Positions 32,157-40,573 of a stretch of 43,938 nucleotides of DNA are shown here, in pieces. Below the pieces are notes generated by a model. It ran no database searches. It was not told where the DNA came from and was given only the letters and a program-made list of their open reading frames with translations. Position 1 is the first letter of the stretch. Each line of letters begins with the position of its first letter. The translations under genes were made by a program, and so were the position numbers. The stretch is from Candidatus Melainabacteria bacterium (GTDB lineage: Bacteria; Cyanobacteriota; Vampirovibrionia; Obscuribacterales; Obscuribacteraceae). The stretch spans positions 1 through 43,938 of the forward strand of contig JACRFZ010000110.1 of the NCBI GenBank assembly GCA_016212515.1. The letters are read 5' to 3'.

Positions 32157-34697
32157 ATGGTAGGTCGACTTAAAGTTGTGCAAACATTGAAGCCAGAGTC
32201 GGGATTGGTGCGGGTGCGAGGCGCCAGGCAAAATAATCTCAAAGATATCGATGTGGATATCCCCAGAGACGCTTTTGTGGTCTTCACGGGTGTTTCCGGT
32301 TCCGGTAAGTCATCCCTGGCTTTCGGCACCATCTACGCCGAGGCCCAGAAGCGTTACTTCGAAACCGTAGCGCCCTATGCCAGGCGGTTGCTGGAACAAC
32401 TGCCGGCGCCTCTTGTGAAAGAACTTACCGGTCTGCCGCCGGCGGTGGCTTTGCAGCAAAGGCGCTCAGACGCCAACAGCCGCTCCACAGTGGGCACTTT
32501 GACCACCCTGGCCAATTCACTGCGCATGCTCTTTTCCCGGGCCGGCAGCTATCCTTCCGGCTTTGTCGGGCGGCTTGATTCCGACGCCTTTTCGGCCAAT
32601 ACGCCGGCCGGAGCCTGCCCCGCCTGCCACGGTATTGGTATTATCCATAGTGTCAGCGAGAGTTCCTTGGTGCCCAACCCGGATCTGAGCATTCGCGATC
32701 GGGCAATTGCCGCCTGGCCCGGCGCCTGGCAGGGCAAAAATTACCGCGATATTCTGGCTACCCTGGGCTATGACATAGACCGACCCTTCAAAGATTTGAG
32801 CGAAGCCGACCGGCAGTGGATCTTGTTTACCGATGAGCAGCCGGTGGTGACTGTCTATGCGGAGCGGGAGGCGCACCGTATTCAGAGACCCTACAAAGGG
32901 ACTTATATGAGTGCGGCGCGTTATGTCAAGCATACTTTCAGTACCACTAATAGTGGCACTCTGCGCAAGCGGGTGGAGCAGTTTATGGATAAGAGCGGCT
33001 GCACGGTTTGCCAGGGCAAGCGATTAAAGCCGGAGGCTCTGGCTGTCAAGTTTGCCGGTTATGATATTGCCGAACTCTCCCGCCTGCCTTTGAGTGAACT
33101 GGCTGCAGTGTTGGCTGCCGCGCCGGAACTAGCCTCTGGAGCCAGGGCGAGCCTGGATCAAAAACAGAAGGCGGCGGCCTTGATTGTGCAGGAGCTATTG
33201 GAGCGTATCGAACTTTTAGATGAGCTGGGGCTGGCTTATTTGTCGCTGGAGCGTAGTGCCCCCAGCCTTTCTTCCGGTGAGTTACAGAGGCTGCGTCTGA
33301 CTAACCTTTTGTCCTCCGGTCTCTTTGGTGTGGTCTATGTTCTGGATGAGCCCTCCGCCGGACTGCATCCCCGGGACAGTGAAGCGCTCTTTCGCATGCT
33401 TGCTCGTCTCAAGGACAGCGGCAATTCTCTCTTTGTGGTGGAGCATGAAATGGAGCTGGTACGCAAAGCCGACTGGCTGGTGGATATCGGTCCCCAGGCC
33501 GGCGATGGCGGCGGCTCCCTGCTATTCAGTGGTCCGGTGCCGGCTCTGGCACAAGTGCAGGCTTCTCTGACCAGGCAGTATCTTTTCCCTGTCGGCAAAG
33601 CTGCACCGCATGTAGTGCGCAAGAGCAAGGGCAGCCTCACCATTAGCGGTATCAATTGTCATAACTTGCATGACCTGACCGTGACTTTTCCTACCGGTGT
33701 GCTGACTGCCGTTACCGGTGTTTCCGGCTCCGGCAAGTCTACTCTTGTTTCCCGTGTACTCTCCGAGGCGATGCGGGCCCATCTGGGTGATAGCGGCAGT
33801 GATGTGGATGGCAAGGATGTTAAAGAGGGAGACGAGGAAGACAGCGAGCAATTCAGCGACATCTACGAACTTGGCAGCGAACTGGCCGTTACCGTCACCC
33901 TGAGCGGTGAGGCTTGCCTGGAGCGACTTGTGCTGGTGGAGCAAAAACCGATTGGGCGCACACCGCGCTCTAATCTGGCTACTTACACCGGTCTTTTTGA
34001 TCATGTGCGCAAAGCCTTTGCCGCCACAGCCGAGGCTAAAGAGAGAGGTTTCAATGCCGGGCGCTTTTCCTTCAATGTGAAGGGCGGTCGCTGTGATAAC
34101 TGCGAGGGCGAAGGTTTTGTCAATCTGGAATTGATGTTCTTGCCCAGCGTCTACGCACCATGCTCGGTCTGTCGGGGCAGCCGTTACAACGAGGAGACGC
34201 TTGCCGTTCGCTATAAGGGGCTGAATGTGGCCGAGGTACTGGAGCTGACTGTAGATGCGGCACTGCAGTTCTTTCAGACCATGCCGCCCATAAGGCGTGC
34301 TCTGGCTGCTCTTCAGGAGGTGGGTCTGGGTTATCTGCGACTGGGGCAGGCTGCTACCGAACTTTCCGGGGGGGAAGCCCAGCGCATCAGACTGGCTACT
34401 GAGCTGCAGCGGGAACAGAAGGGAAAGACCCTGTATATTTTGGATGAACCCACAACGGGCTTGCATCCCCATGACGTGGAAAAGCTCTTGCAGCAGTTCA
34501 ACACTCTGGTAGACTGCGGCAACACCGTGGTGGTTGTGGAACACGACATGGATATTGTGAGCCGCTGCGATCATATTATTGAACTGGGCCCCGGAGCCGG
34601 AGAGAACGGCGGCAAAGTCGTAGCTTCCGGCAGCCCGGCGGCAGTAGCCCTGGCGGATAGTGCCACGGCGCCATACTTGAGGAGACGCCTTTCATGA
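32157..34697 (+). CDS. UvrA2-like ABC ATPase (excinuclease subunit A paralogue)
   Basis: 846 residues from the ATG at 32157 (GGAA 11 bases upstream); a frame-open ATG at 32064 adds 31 residues unlike the family. Two ABC cassettes: Walker A GVSGSGKSS (near 44) and GVSGSGKST (near 521), signatures SSGELQRLRL (near 371) and LSGGEAQRIRL (near 735), each followed by LDEP. Zinc-type pairs CPAC (near 155), CTVC (near 281) and CDNC...CSVC (near 646-671) are present. It is about 100 residues shorter than true UvrA, suggesting loss of most of the UvrB-binding/insertion region, as in UvrA2/DrrC-like proteins linked to tolerance of DNA-binding drugs. No uvrB/uvrC nearby. Confidence 0.9.
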   Translation: MVGRLKVVQTLKPESGLVRVRGARQNNLKDIDVDIPRDAFVVFTGVSGSGKSSLAFGTIYAEAQKRYFETVAPYARRLLEQLPAPLVKELTGLPPAVALQQRRSDANSRSTVGTLTTLANSLRMLFSRAGSYPSGFVGRLDSDAFSANTPAGACPACHGIGIIHSVSESSLVPNPDLSIRDRAIAAWPGAWQGKNYRDILATLGYDIDRPFKDLSEADRQWILFTDEQPVVTVYAEREAHRIQRPYKGTYMSAARYVKHTFSTTNSGTLRKRVEQFMDKSGCTVCQGKRLKPEALAVKFAGYDIAELSRLPLSELAAVLAAAPELASGARASLDQKQKAAALIVQELLERIELLDELGLAYLSLERSAPSLSSGELQRLRLTNLLSSGLFGVVYVLDEPSAGLHPRDSEALFRMLARLKDSGNSLFVVEHEMELVRKADWLVDIGPQAGDGGGSLLFSGPVPALAQVQASLTRQYLFPVGKAAPHVVRKSKGSLTISGINCHNLHDLTVTFPTGVLTAVTGVSGSGKSTLVSRVLSEAMRAHLGDSGSDVDGKDVKEGDEEDSEQFSDIYELGSELAVTVTLSGEACLERLVLVEQKPIGRTPRSNLATYTGLFDHVRKAFAATAEAKERGFNAGRFSFNVKGGRCDNCEGEGFVNLELMFLPSVYAPCSVCRGSRYNEETLAVRYKGLNVAEVLELTVDAALQFFQTMPPIRRALAALQEVGLGYLRLGQAATELSGGEAQRIRLATELQREQKGKTLYILDEPTTGLHPHDVEKLLQQFNTLVDCGNTVVVVEHDMDIVSRCDHIIELGPGAGENGGKVVASGSPAAVALADSATAPYLRRRLS

Positions 34698-35101
34698 GAG
34701 AGTCACTGGATGAGCAGATAGACCGCTTCCTGGCGGCAGAGGCCTTTGCCGTGGGGGGTGCCAGCGATAACCCCCGCAAATACGGCTATAAGGTTCTGCG
34801 TTGCTATCTTGATCACGGCAGAAAGGCTTATCCCCTCAATCCCCGCCGCCAGCCCGTGCTAGGGCAGACGGCCTTTGCCCATTTAGGCGAATTGCCGGAA
34901 AAGGTCGCTTCCTTGTCTATTATTACGCCGCCCCCGGTAACCGAGCTATTGGTGGAAGAAGCCATTGAGCATGGGGTAGAAAATATCTGGATGCAGCCCG
35001 GGGCTGAAAGTGAAAAAGCCGTGCAGGCTGCCCGGGCGGCCGGTTTGAACGTCATTTACGGCGGAGCCTGCCTGCTGGTTGTACTGGGCTACCGGGAGTA
35101 A
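34694..35101 (+). CDS. CoA-binding domain protein (YccU-like)
   Basis: 135 residues. A Rossmann-type CoA-binding domain: GGASDNPRKYGYKVLRCYLDHG, YPLNPR, LSIITPPPVTELLVEEAIEHGVENIWMQPGAES, and a C-terminal GGACLLVVL. This domain binds CoA and is related to the N-terminus of succinyl-CoA synthetase alpha; stand-alone copies have no settled function, though some are proposed to act in CoA or redox sensing. Its ATG overlaps the stop of the UvrA2 gene (ATGA), which implies coupled synthesis. Confidence 0.9.
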   Translation: MRESLDEQIDRFLAAEAFAVGGASDNPRKYGYKVLRCYLDHGRKAYPLNPRRQPVLGQTAFAHLGELPEKVASLSIITPPPVTELLVEEAIEHGVENIWMQPGAESEKAVQAARAAGLNVIYGGACLLVVLGYRE

Positions 35102-35129
35102 AACTGACGCGCCGCGTTTATTAATCCAA

Positions 35130-35191
35130 ATATTCAAACTCTTGCATACGTGAATATGTTGTGCTAGTTTAGAGACTGTGATGTCTCTAAA
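35130..35191 (+). promoter_or_regulatory. Promoter of the exporter operon with two inverted repeats
   Basis: TTGCAT (35142-35147) and TAGTTT (35165-35170) are spaced by 17 bases. Two dyads overlap it: ATATTCA (35130-35136) with TGAATAT (35151-35157), flanking the -35; and a perfect 9-base-arm repeat TTTAGAGAC (35168-35176) with GTCTCTAAA (35183-35191), covering the end of the -10 and the start site. Both are possible operators, the first resembling AT-rich ArsR/SmtB sites. An ArsR-family regulator closes the operon. Confidence 0.6.
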
Positions 35192-35210
35192 GACCAACTG
35201 AAGGTGAGCC

Positions 35211-37076
35211 GTGGCGGTAGAAAGCGTCGACTCTATATATTTGCAACCCAATATGAAATCTAATCAAAGTTCCGACAGCAGCGGTCACAGTGAACATGGT
35301 CAGGCTCATCCCTCGCCGCTGGCACGCTTCTGGGAACTTATAGTGGCCGACCGCTCCGATTTGATTGTCCTGTTGGTCTATACCTGTATCACCGGCTTAT
35401 TGTCTCTGGCCGTACCCCTGGCTGCCCAGGCCCTGGTCAACACCATCGCCGCCGGTATTTTCCTGCAGCCTTTGATTGTTCTCTCTTTATTGGTGCTGGC
35501 CGGTCTTTTGCTGGGCAGCATTTTACGCATGCTCAAGTTTTGCATTGTGGAAAACTTGCAGCAGCGCATTTTTGCCCGCATATCCCTCACCCTTTCAGAA
35601 CGGATTGCTCAGACCAAGGCTTCTGCTCTCACAAATGAGTACATGCCCGAGCTTGTGAACCGCTTCTTTGACGTGATAACGGTGCAGAAGAGCTGGGCCA
35701 AGCTGCTTCTGGAGGTGCCCTCGGCTATACTGCAAATTGGCGTGGGCTTGATTCTGATGGCTTTTTACAGCCCCTTCCTTTTGGCCTTCGACGCCATCAT
35801 TATTGCCTTCATGGTCTTCGCCACCACGATACTTGGCATAGGTGGTTTGCGCACCAGCATACGCGAATCCGTCTCCAAGTATCGGGTGGCGGAGTGGCTG
35901 GAGGACATAGGGCGCTGTCAGACCAGTCTCAAGACTAACGGCATTCTCAATTACCTTGTGGATCGTACCGATTTCCTGGTGCTCTGTTATCTGGGTGCTC
36001 GCAAGGCTCATTTTTCCGTGCTTTTCCGGCAGGCCCTGGGTACCTATTTCTTTCAAGCGATTGCCAGTGCCGGTATTCTTGCCATAGGCGGTTGGCTTGT
36101 GATCAACCGACAACTGACATTGGGTCAGTTGGTTGCTGCCGAGCTGGTCGTACTGTCTGTGCTCTCTGCCGTCGAGAAGCTTATTCGCAGTTGCGATACC
36201 TTCTACGATTTGCTCACCGGCCTTGATAAAGTCGGGCATATCCTCGATCTGCCAATGGAAAGATTGACCGGTCTGGAAGTCTCTCACGAGGGCGAAGGGC
36301 TTGGTTTGAACCTCAAGGAAGTGCGTTTCTCTTATGACGGGCGCAGCGAGATACTCTCGGGTCTGAACCTACAGATTAGCGGCGGTGCCAAGGTGAGCCT
36401 GGTTGGTGCCAGCGGTGCCGGCAAGACCACCATTGCCATGTTATTGTGTGGCTTGCACGAGCCCTCCCACGGTACGGTGGAAGTGGGTGGCTACGATATG
36501 CGCGACATTGAGCTAGCCAGCTTGCGGCGCACCGTTGGTTTCGTGGGCGATGCCAATGAAATTTTTGAGGGCACCATTGAGGATAATATTACCCTCGGTC
36601 GCTCCTTTGTCACCCATCAGGATGTGCGCTGGGCCCTTGATGTGGCGCAGTTTAACGATGATCTGGTGAAGATGCCCGATGGTATCAAGACCATGCTGGT
36701 CAGCGGTGGCAGAAACCTCTCAAGAGGGCAAGTGCAGCGGCTCTTGATTGCCAGAGCCATAGCCGAACGCCCCCGCCTGCTGGTGCTTGATGAAGCCTTC
36801 ACCGGTATCGACGAGCGCACCAAGTTGAAGATCATCGAAGCCCTCTTTTCCGCCGATTTGCCCTGGACCGTGCTGGATATCTCCCACGACGCCGAGGTGG
36901 TGATGCGCTCCAGTAAGGTCTATGTGCTTGCCGCCGGCAAGATAGTGGAATTCGGCACTCCGGCTGATCTGTCATGGCGCAATGAGAGTGAGTTTTCCAC
37001 TCTCTTCCCCGACTTGGCCGCTCAGATTCGCCTGGTGGAGCGTCGCAAGAGTGATAGAACAGGGAGCGTGCGATGA
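35211..37076 (+). CDS. ABC exporter, fused membrane and ATPase domains
   Basis: 621 residues from GTG at 35211 with AAGGTGAG upstream. About 45 hydrophilic residues precede a six-helix exporter domain (about 45-330), then the ATPase: Walker A VGASGAGKTT (near 399), signature NLSRGQVQRLLIARA (near 502; Arg replaces the first Gly of LSGGQ), Walker B LLVLDEAF, and a D-loop GID. There is no N-terminal C39 peptidase, so it should not process a double-glycine leader. With the HlyD and TolC partners downstream (ATGA overlap with HlyD) it makes a type I-like export system spanning both membranes. Substrate unknown; no RTX or bacteriocin gene is adjacent. Confidence 0.9.
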   Translation: MAVESVDSIYLQPNMKSNQSSDSSGHSEHGQAHPSPLARFWELIVADRSDLIVLLVYTCITGLLSLAVPLAAQALVNTIAAGIFLQPLIVLSLLVLAGLLLGSILRMLKFCIVENLQQRIFARISLTLSERIAQTKASALTNEYMPELVNRFFDVITVQKSWAKLLLEVPSAILQIGVGLILMAFYSPFLLAFDAIIIAFMVFATTILGIGGLRTSIRESVSKYRVAEWLEDIGRCQTSLKTNGILNYLVDRTDFLVLCYLGARKAHFSVLFRQALGTYFFQAIASAGILAIGGWLVINRQLTLGQLVAAELVVLSVLSAVEKLIRSCDTFYDLLTGLDKVGHILDLPMERLTGLEVSHEGEGLGLNLKEVRFSYDGRSEILSGLNLQISGGAKVSLVGASGAGKTTIAMLLCGLHEPSHGTVEVGGYDMRDIELASLRRTVGFVGDANEIFEGTIEDNITLGRSFVTHQDVRWALDVAQFNDDLVKMPDGIKTMLVSGGRNLSRGQVQRLLIARAIAERPRLLVLDEAFTGIDERTKLKIIEALFSADLPWTVLDISHDAEVVMRSSKVYVLAAGKIVEFGTPADLSWRNESEFSTLFPDLAAQIRLVERRKSDRTGSVR

Positions 37077-38509
37077 TAGATCTAGATCGGAAAAACGATT
37101 TCATTGATGGCGTCAGTGCCTCCACTAGACCGCCCCGGGCTTATCAGTCTCTCAAAACGGTGCGCTCAGCTCCGGCCTACGGCACAGTGGCTGTCTTCCT
37201 TTGCCTCATGCTTATCGGTATCGTCTTGATGTTGGCTTATGTGCCGTGGCAGCAGACAATTTCCGGTACCGGCAAAATTATGATCCTATGTCCCATGGAG
37301 AGACCTCAGAATATCGAGGCTCTCATTCCTGCGCGTCTGAAGCAGTGGCATGTGCGAGATGGCGAGATTGTCAAGAAGGGTCAACTGGTGGCTGAGTTGA
37401 CCGACATCGATTCCAAGTTTCTTGATCCCAATCAGGTCGGGCGCTTAGAGGGACAGCGCAAGGCGCTTGAAGGTAGAAGGGAAGCGGCAAGAAGTCGATA
37501 TAAGGCCCTCAGTAATCAGTTGGAAAGTTTGAAACGCTCTCAGGGAGCGGCAGTACCCAGCGCCTCCGAAAAGTCTAAGCAGGCCAAAGATCGCATCTGG
37601 GCTGCCAGGCAGGCGATGGAAGCAGCCAGGCAGAATACCGTCACCACCCAGTTGAATTTGAACCGGCTCAAGGATCTCTTTGAGAAGGGCTTGCGGTCGA
37701 GGCGCGATTTAGAGCTTGCGGAATTGGATCACACCCGCGCTTTGACCGAACTCGAGAGAGCCGAGGCCGCATTGCATATTGCTGAGCGCGACCAGACAGT
37801 AGCTATATACGATCAGACAAAGGTGCTGGCCGATACCGATGCCGCCATCAGCAATATTTTTGCCGCCATGGCCTCGGCCCAGGAAACAGTGGAGACCACG
37901 TCTAGCGATATATACAAGCTCGATATAGAGCTGGCTAATTTGAAACAACGCTGTGAGCAACGCCGAGTTTATGCCCCCTGTGAAGGTAGAATAGTGAGGC
38001 TCATGAAAGTAGGAGCCGGTGAGACAGTAGACTCCGGGGCGGTGCTGGCAGTGATAGCGCCTGATACACAAGATATAGCGGCTGAATTGACCATCAGCGA
38101 CAATGATGCGCCGCTAGTGTCGGTTGGTCGCCCGGTGCGGCTGCAGTTTGCCGGCTGGCCGGCGCTACAGTTTTCGGGCTGGCCCTCCATTGCCGTGGGT
38201 ACTTTTGCCGGACGGGTGGCTGTTATTGATGCTGTGGACGACGGACGTTCTTGCTATAGAGTGATTGTCAAGCCCGATCTCGAGCAGATTGCTCAGGGGC
38301 GCGACGAACCCTGGCCTTCCACCAAATTTTTGAGACCGGGGGCTGAGGCCAGTGGTTGGATAATGCTTGATACAGTACCGCTTGGATTTGAACTGTGGCG
38401 TCAGTTCAATGCCTTCCCGCCCACTGTCAAGCCTGAAGAACTGGGCTTGCATAAGAGCAGTGGCGGCGGCGCCTCCATGGAAAGCGGCAAGAAAGTTAAG
38501 AGGAAGTAG
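37073..38509 (+). CDS. HlyD-family periplasmic adaptor (membrane fusion protein)
   Basis: 478 residues. One membrane segment (about 42-64) follows a cytoplasmic N-terminus. A split lipoyl-like domain (LIPARLKQWHVRDGEIVKKGQLVAEL and the later VYAPCEGRIVRLMKVGAGETV) flanks a long coiled coil (about 115-295) rich in Glu/Arg/Ala. Then comes a beta-barrel region with the GWPALQFSGWPSIAVG double repeat common in this subgroup, and a C-terminus GFELWRQFNAFPP. GGGAG six bases before the ATG is the ribosome binding site. It bridges the ABC exporter and TolC channel. Confidence 0.92.
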   Translation: MIDLDRKNDFIDGVSASTRPPRAYQSLKTVRSAPAYGTVAVFLCLMLIGIVLMLAYVPWQQTISGTGKIMILCPMERPQNIEALIPARLKQWHVRDGEIVKKGQLVAELTDIDSKFLDPNQVGRLEGQRKALEGRREAARSRYKALSNQLESLKRSQGAAVPSASEKSKQAKDRIWAARQAMEAARQNTVTTQLNLNRLKDLFEKGLRSRRDLELAELDHTRALTELERAEAALHIAERDQTVAIYDQTKVLADTDAAISNIFAAMASAQETVETTSSDIYKLDIELANLKQRCEQRRVYAPCEGRIVRLMKVGAGETVDSGAVLAVIAPDTQDIAAELTISDNDAPLVSVGRPVRLQFAGWPALQFSGWPSIAVGTFAGRVAVIDAVDDGRSCYRVIVKPDLEQIAQGRDEPWPSTKFLRPGAEASGWIMLDTVPLGFELWRQFNAFPPTVKPEELGLHKSSGGGASMESGKKVKRK

Positions 38510-38517
38510 CGCTTTCT

Positions 38518-40047
38518 ATGGCAGGTAACAGGGGATTTTCTTGCAAATTAGCTTATTTTAGTCTCACCGTAGCACTGGCCTGCTCCGTCTGGCCGCTCAC
38601 CGCTGCCCTGGCTCAGGATAAGCCCGACCGGGATCAAAATCCGCTGCAGTTGCGTCCCATGCAGTTGGTAGAGCCAGGTCTGGCAAGGGCTTCCGACCTT
38701 GCGGATTTATCAGGGCCCCCTGGAGCTTTTGGCTTCGAGTCCTTTATTGAAATGGTGGATCGTCACTACCCAAAGCTTCAAAGTGCTGATGCCGAGCGAA
38801 GAATTGCCGGTGCCAAGCGCTTGGAAAAGGCCGGTGCTTTTGATCCGGTCTTGAATGGCGTGAACGAGTATCTGCGTGTACAGGATATCGTCAATCCCGG
38901 TAAGGCCAAAGATGCCATCCACAACGAAGCCCAGGTTGATCTGCTCACTCGCTCCGGCATCAAGTTGTTCACGGGCATGCGCCTCAACCCCAACGATACC
39001 AAGACGCCGCTCTTGCCTTCCGGTCGGGCCGGTGAATACTACGGCGGAATGTCGGTACCGCTTTTGCGCGGCTTCATTCAAAACGAGAAGAATGTAGCAG
39101 AGAAGCAAGCTAAGCTTGGTGAGCCTCTTGCCGCGCAGCTTTATAAGTTGACCAGGCTAGAGCTTTTGCTAAAGGCCGCTGCTACCTACTGGGAGTGTAT
39201 CGGCGCCCGGTCTCGCATCGACGTGGCTCAAAATCTTTTGAAGATTGCCGAAGCGAGAGTTGGGCAGATTAAAGAGCGGGTGGCAAAGGGTGATTCGCCG
39301 GCTCTGGAAATCGCTGAAGCCGAGCAAGAGATTCAGCGCAGGCAGGCGGCCTTGATCAAGACAGAACGAGAGTTTCAGAAAGCCTGCCTTTCCCTTTCGG
39401 TTTTTTTCTGGGATGAAAACGGTATTCCCAGGGCCATTCCTAAAGATTCACTGCCGGCCCTTTCTCCTAATCCCAGGCGCTTGACCGATAGCGAATGGTT
39501 TGACGGGCGGCGCAAGGCTATTGAACTGAGACCGGAACTAAAGAAGATCAATTTAGAGCGCGAGCAGGCCAAGGTTGAGCTTAAGTTGGCTCAAAACATG
39601 CTTTTACCGGCTATGAACCTTTACTACATGCAGGGTGCCGATACCGGACCCCAGGGTATCGGTCTGGTTATGAGAGCGGGCCTGAACGTCTCTGCACCGC
39701 TCAGGCAGCGAACTGCTCGCGGACAAATTGAGGCGGCCCGCCTCAAGATAGAGAAACTCAATTTTGATGAAAAGGCTGAGAAACAGCGGATTCAGGCCGA
39801 AGTTGACGATACCGTATCTGCTATCAATACTTCTTATGATCGCTTTGCCGCCACGGAACAGGAAGTGAAAAAGGCAAAGGATGTGGAGGCTGGGGAACGT
39901 CTTCGCTACGGCGCCGGAGACAGTACGCTCTTTCTCGTAAACCAGAGGGAGCGCACCACGGCTGAGGCCCAGATGCGCTTGCTTGAGACCCATGTTGAAT
40001 ATCTGCAAGCGCTGTCTGCCTTTAAAGCTGTGACTTGTCGTTTATAG
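38518..40047 (+). CDS. TolC-family outer membrane channel
   Basis: 509 residues with a signal peptide (cleavage near ALAQD, residue 33). Two similar halves of long amphipathic helices with strand pairs follow, as in TolC: for example GEYYGGMSVPLLRGF near 165-180 and LVMRAGLNVSAPLRQRTARGQIEAARLKIEKL near 380-410, the second being the typical outer membrane efflux repeat. Trimeric channel for the exporter; it follows the adaptor by 8 bases, so co-expression is clear. Confidence 0.92.
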   Translation: MAGNRGFSCKLAYFSLTVALACSVWPLTAALAQDKPDRDQNPLQLRPMQLVEPGLARASDLADLSGPPGAFGFESFIEMVDRHYPKLQSADAERRIAGAKRLEKAGAFDPVLNGVNEYLRVQDIVNPGKAKDAIHNEAQVDLLTRSGIKLFTGMRLNPNDTKTPLLPSGRAGEYYGGMSVPLLRGFIQNEKNVAEKQAKLGEPLAAQLYKLTRLELLLKAAATYWECIGARSRIDVAQNLLKIAEARVGQIKERVAKGDSPALEIAEAEQEIQRRQAALIKTEREFQKACLSLSVFFWDENGIPRAIPKDSLPALSPNPRRLTDSEWFDGRRKAIELRPELKKINLEREQAKVELKLAQNMLLPAMNLYYMQGADTGPQGIGLVMRAGLNVSAPLRQRTARGQIEAARLKIEKLNFDEKAEKQRIQAEVDDTVSAINTSYDRFAATEQEVKKAKDVEAGERLRYGAGDSTLFLVNQRERTTAEAQMRLLETHVEYLQALSAFKAVTCRL

Positions 40048-40085
40048 CAGAATGCCTGTTGGAGAGGTTCTTAATGGCAGGGAGC

Positions 40086-40157
40086 TTGACTTTATTCAAT
40101 ATAATCATATATGCTGATATATGCATGGGTCTGATCGAGCCGATCAAGCAAAGGGGG
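40086..40157 (+). promoter_or_regulatory. Promoter, likely operator and ribosome binding site of the ArsR gene
   Basis: TTGACT (40086-40091) and TATATG (40108-40113), 16 bases apart, form a promoter. Overlapping it is an AT-rich element with ATATATGC repeated at 40109-40114 and 40118-40124 surroundings (catATATGCtgATATATGCatg), a plausible self-regulation site for an ArsR/SmtB dimer. AGGGGG (40152-40157) is the ribosome binding site for the TTG at 40163. The presence of this internal promoter means the regulator can be made without the exporter genes. Confidence 0.5.
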
Positions 40158-40162
40158 CGCAC

Positions 40163-40573
40163 TTGCCGTACAGAGCCGTAGTTAGTTCTGAACTTGCCCG
40201 TTTGTTCGGGGTTTTGTCGCATCCCATGCGTATTCGCATTATTGAAGAGTTGCGCAAAGAAGATCTGCCTGTAAATGCCTTGCGCGACATTCTGGGCATC
40301 ACCCATGCCGCCGTTTCCCAGCAACTGGCCGTGTTGCGTAATTGCCGGCTTATTTCAGAGCATCGGGAAGGTCGCAATGTTTACTACCATTTGCGCAATC
40401 CGAAACTGGCCGCCTGGATAATTGAGGGAGTCAACTTCATTTCTCCCGACCCGTCGGAAGTTAAGGAAATGATGAGTGCCATCGAGCATACTCGCACAGT
40501 CTGGCACAAGGAAGGGGAAGGCGCACCGGGCGCTAAGCCGGCCAGCCAGAAGAAATCGCGGGCGGTTTCATAG
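40163..40573 (+). CDS. ArsR/SmtB-family transcriptional regulator
   Basis: 136 residues from TTG at 40163, chosen because AGGGGG lies 5 bases upstream and the ATG at 40121 coincides with the predicted transcription start. The winged helix-turn-helix is typical: ELARLFGVLSHPMRIRIIEELRKEDLPVNALRDILGITHAAVSQQLAVLRNCRLISEHREGRNVYYHLRNPKLA-type blocks. No ELCVC metal motif is present in the recognition region, and the whole protein lacks metal-binding Cys pairs, so it may sense something other than a thiophilic metal. It probably controls the exporter operon and itself. A basic Lys/Ser tail ends the protein. Confidence 0.9.
   Translation: MPYRAVVSSELARLFGVLSHPMRIRIIEELRKEDLPVNALRDILGITHAAVSQQLAVLRNCRLISEHREGRNVYYHLRNPKLAAWIIEGVNFISPDPSEVKEMMSAIEHTRTVWHKEGEGAPGAKPASQKKSRAVS

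Noticed and set aside
33522..34574. 350-codon minus-strand open frame within the UvrA2 gene
   Set aside because: It mirrors a gene with two complete ABC cassettes; no motif of its own.
40121..40162. ATG start for the ArsR regulator
   Set aside because: It coincides with the predicted transcription start and operator; the TTG at 40163 has a strong ribosome binding site and gives a normal ArsR N-terminus.
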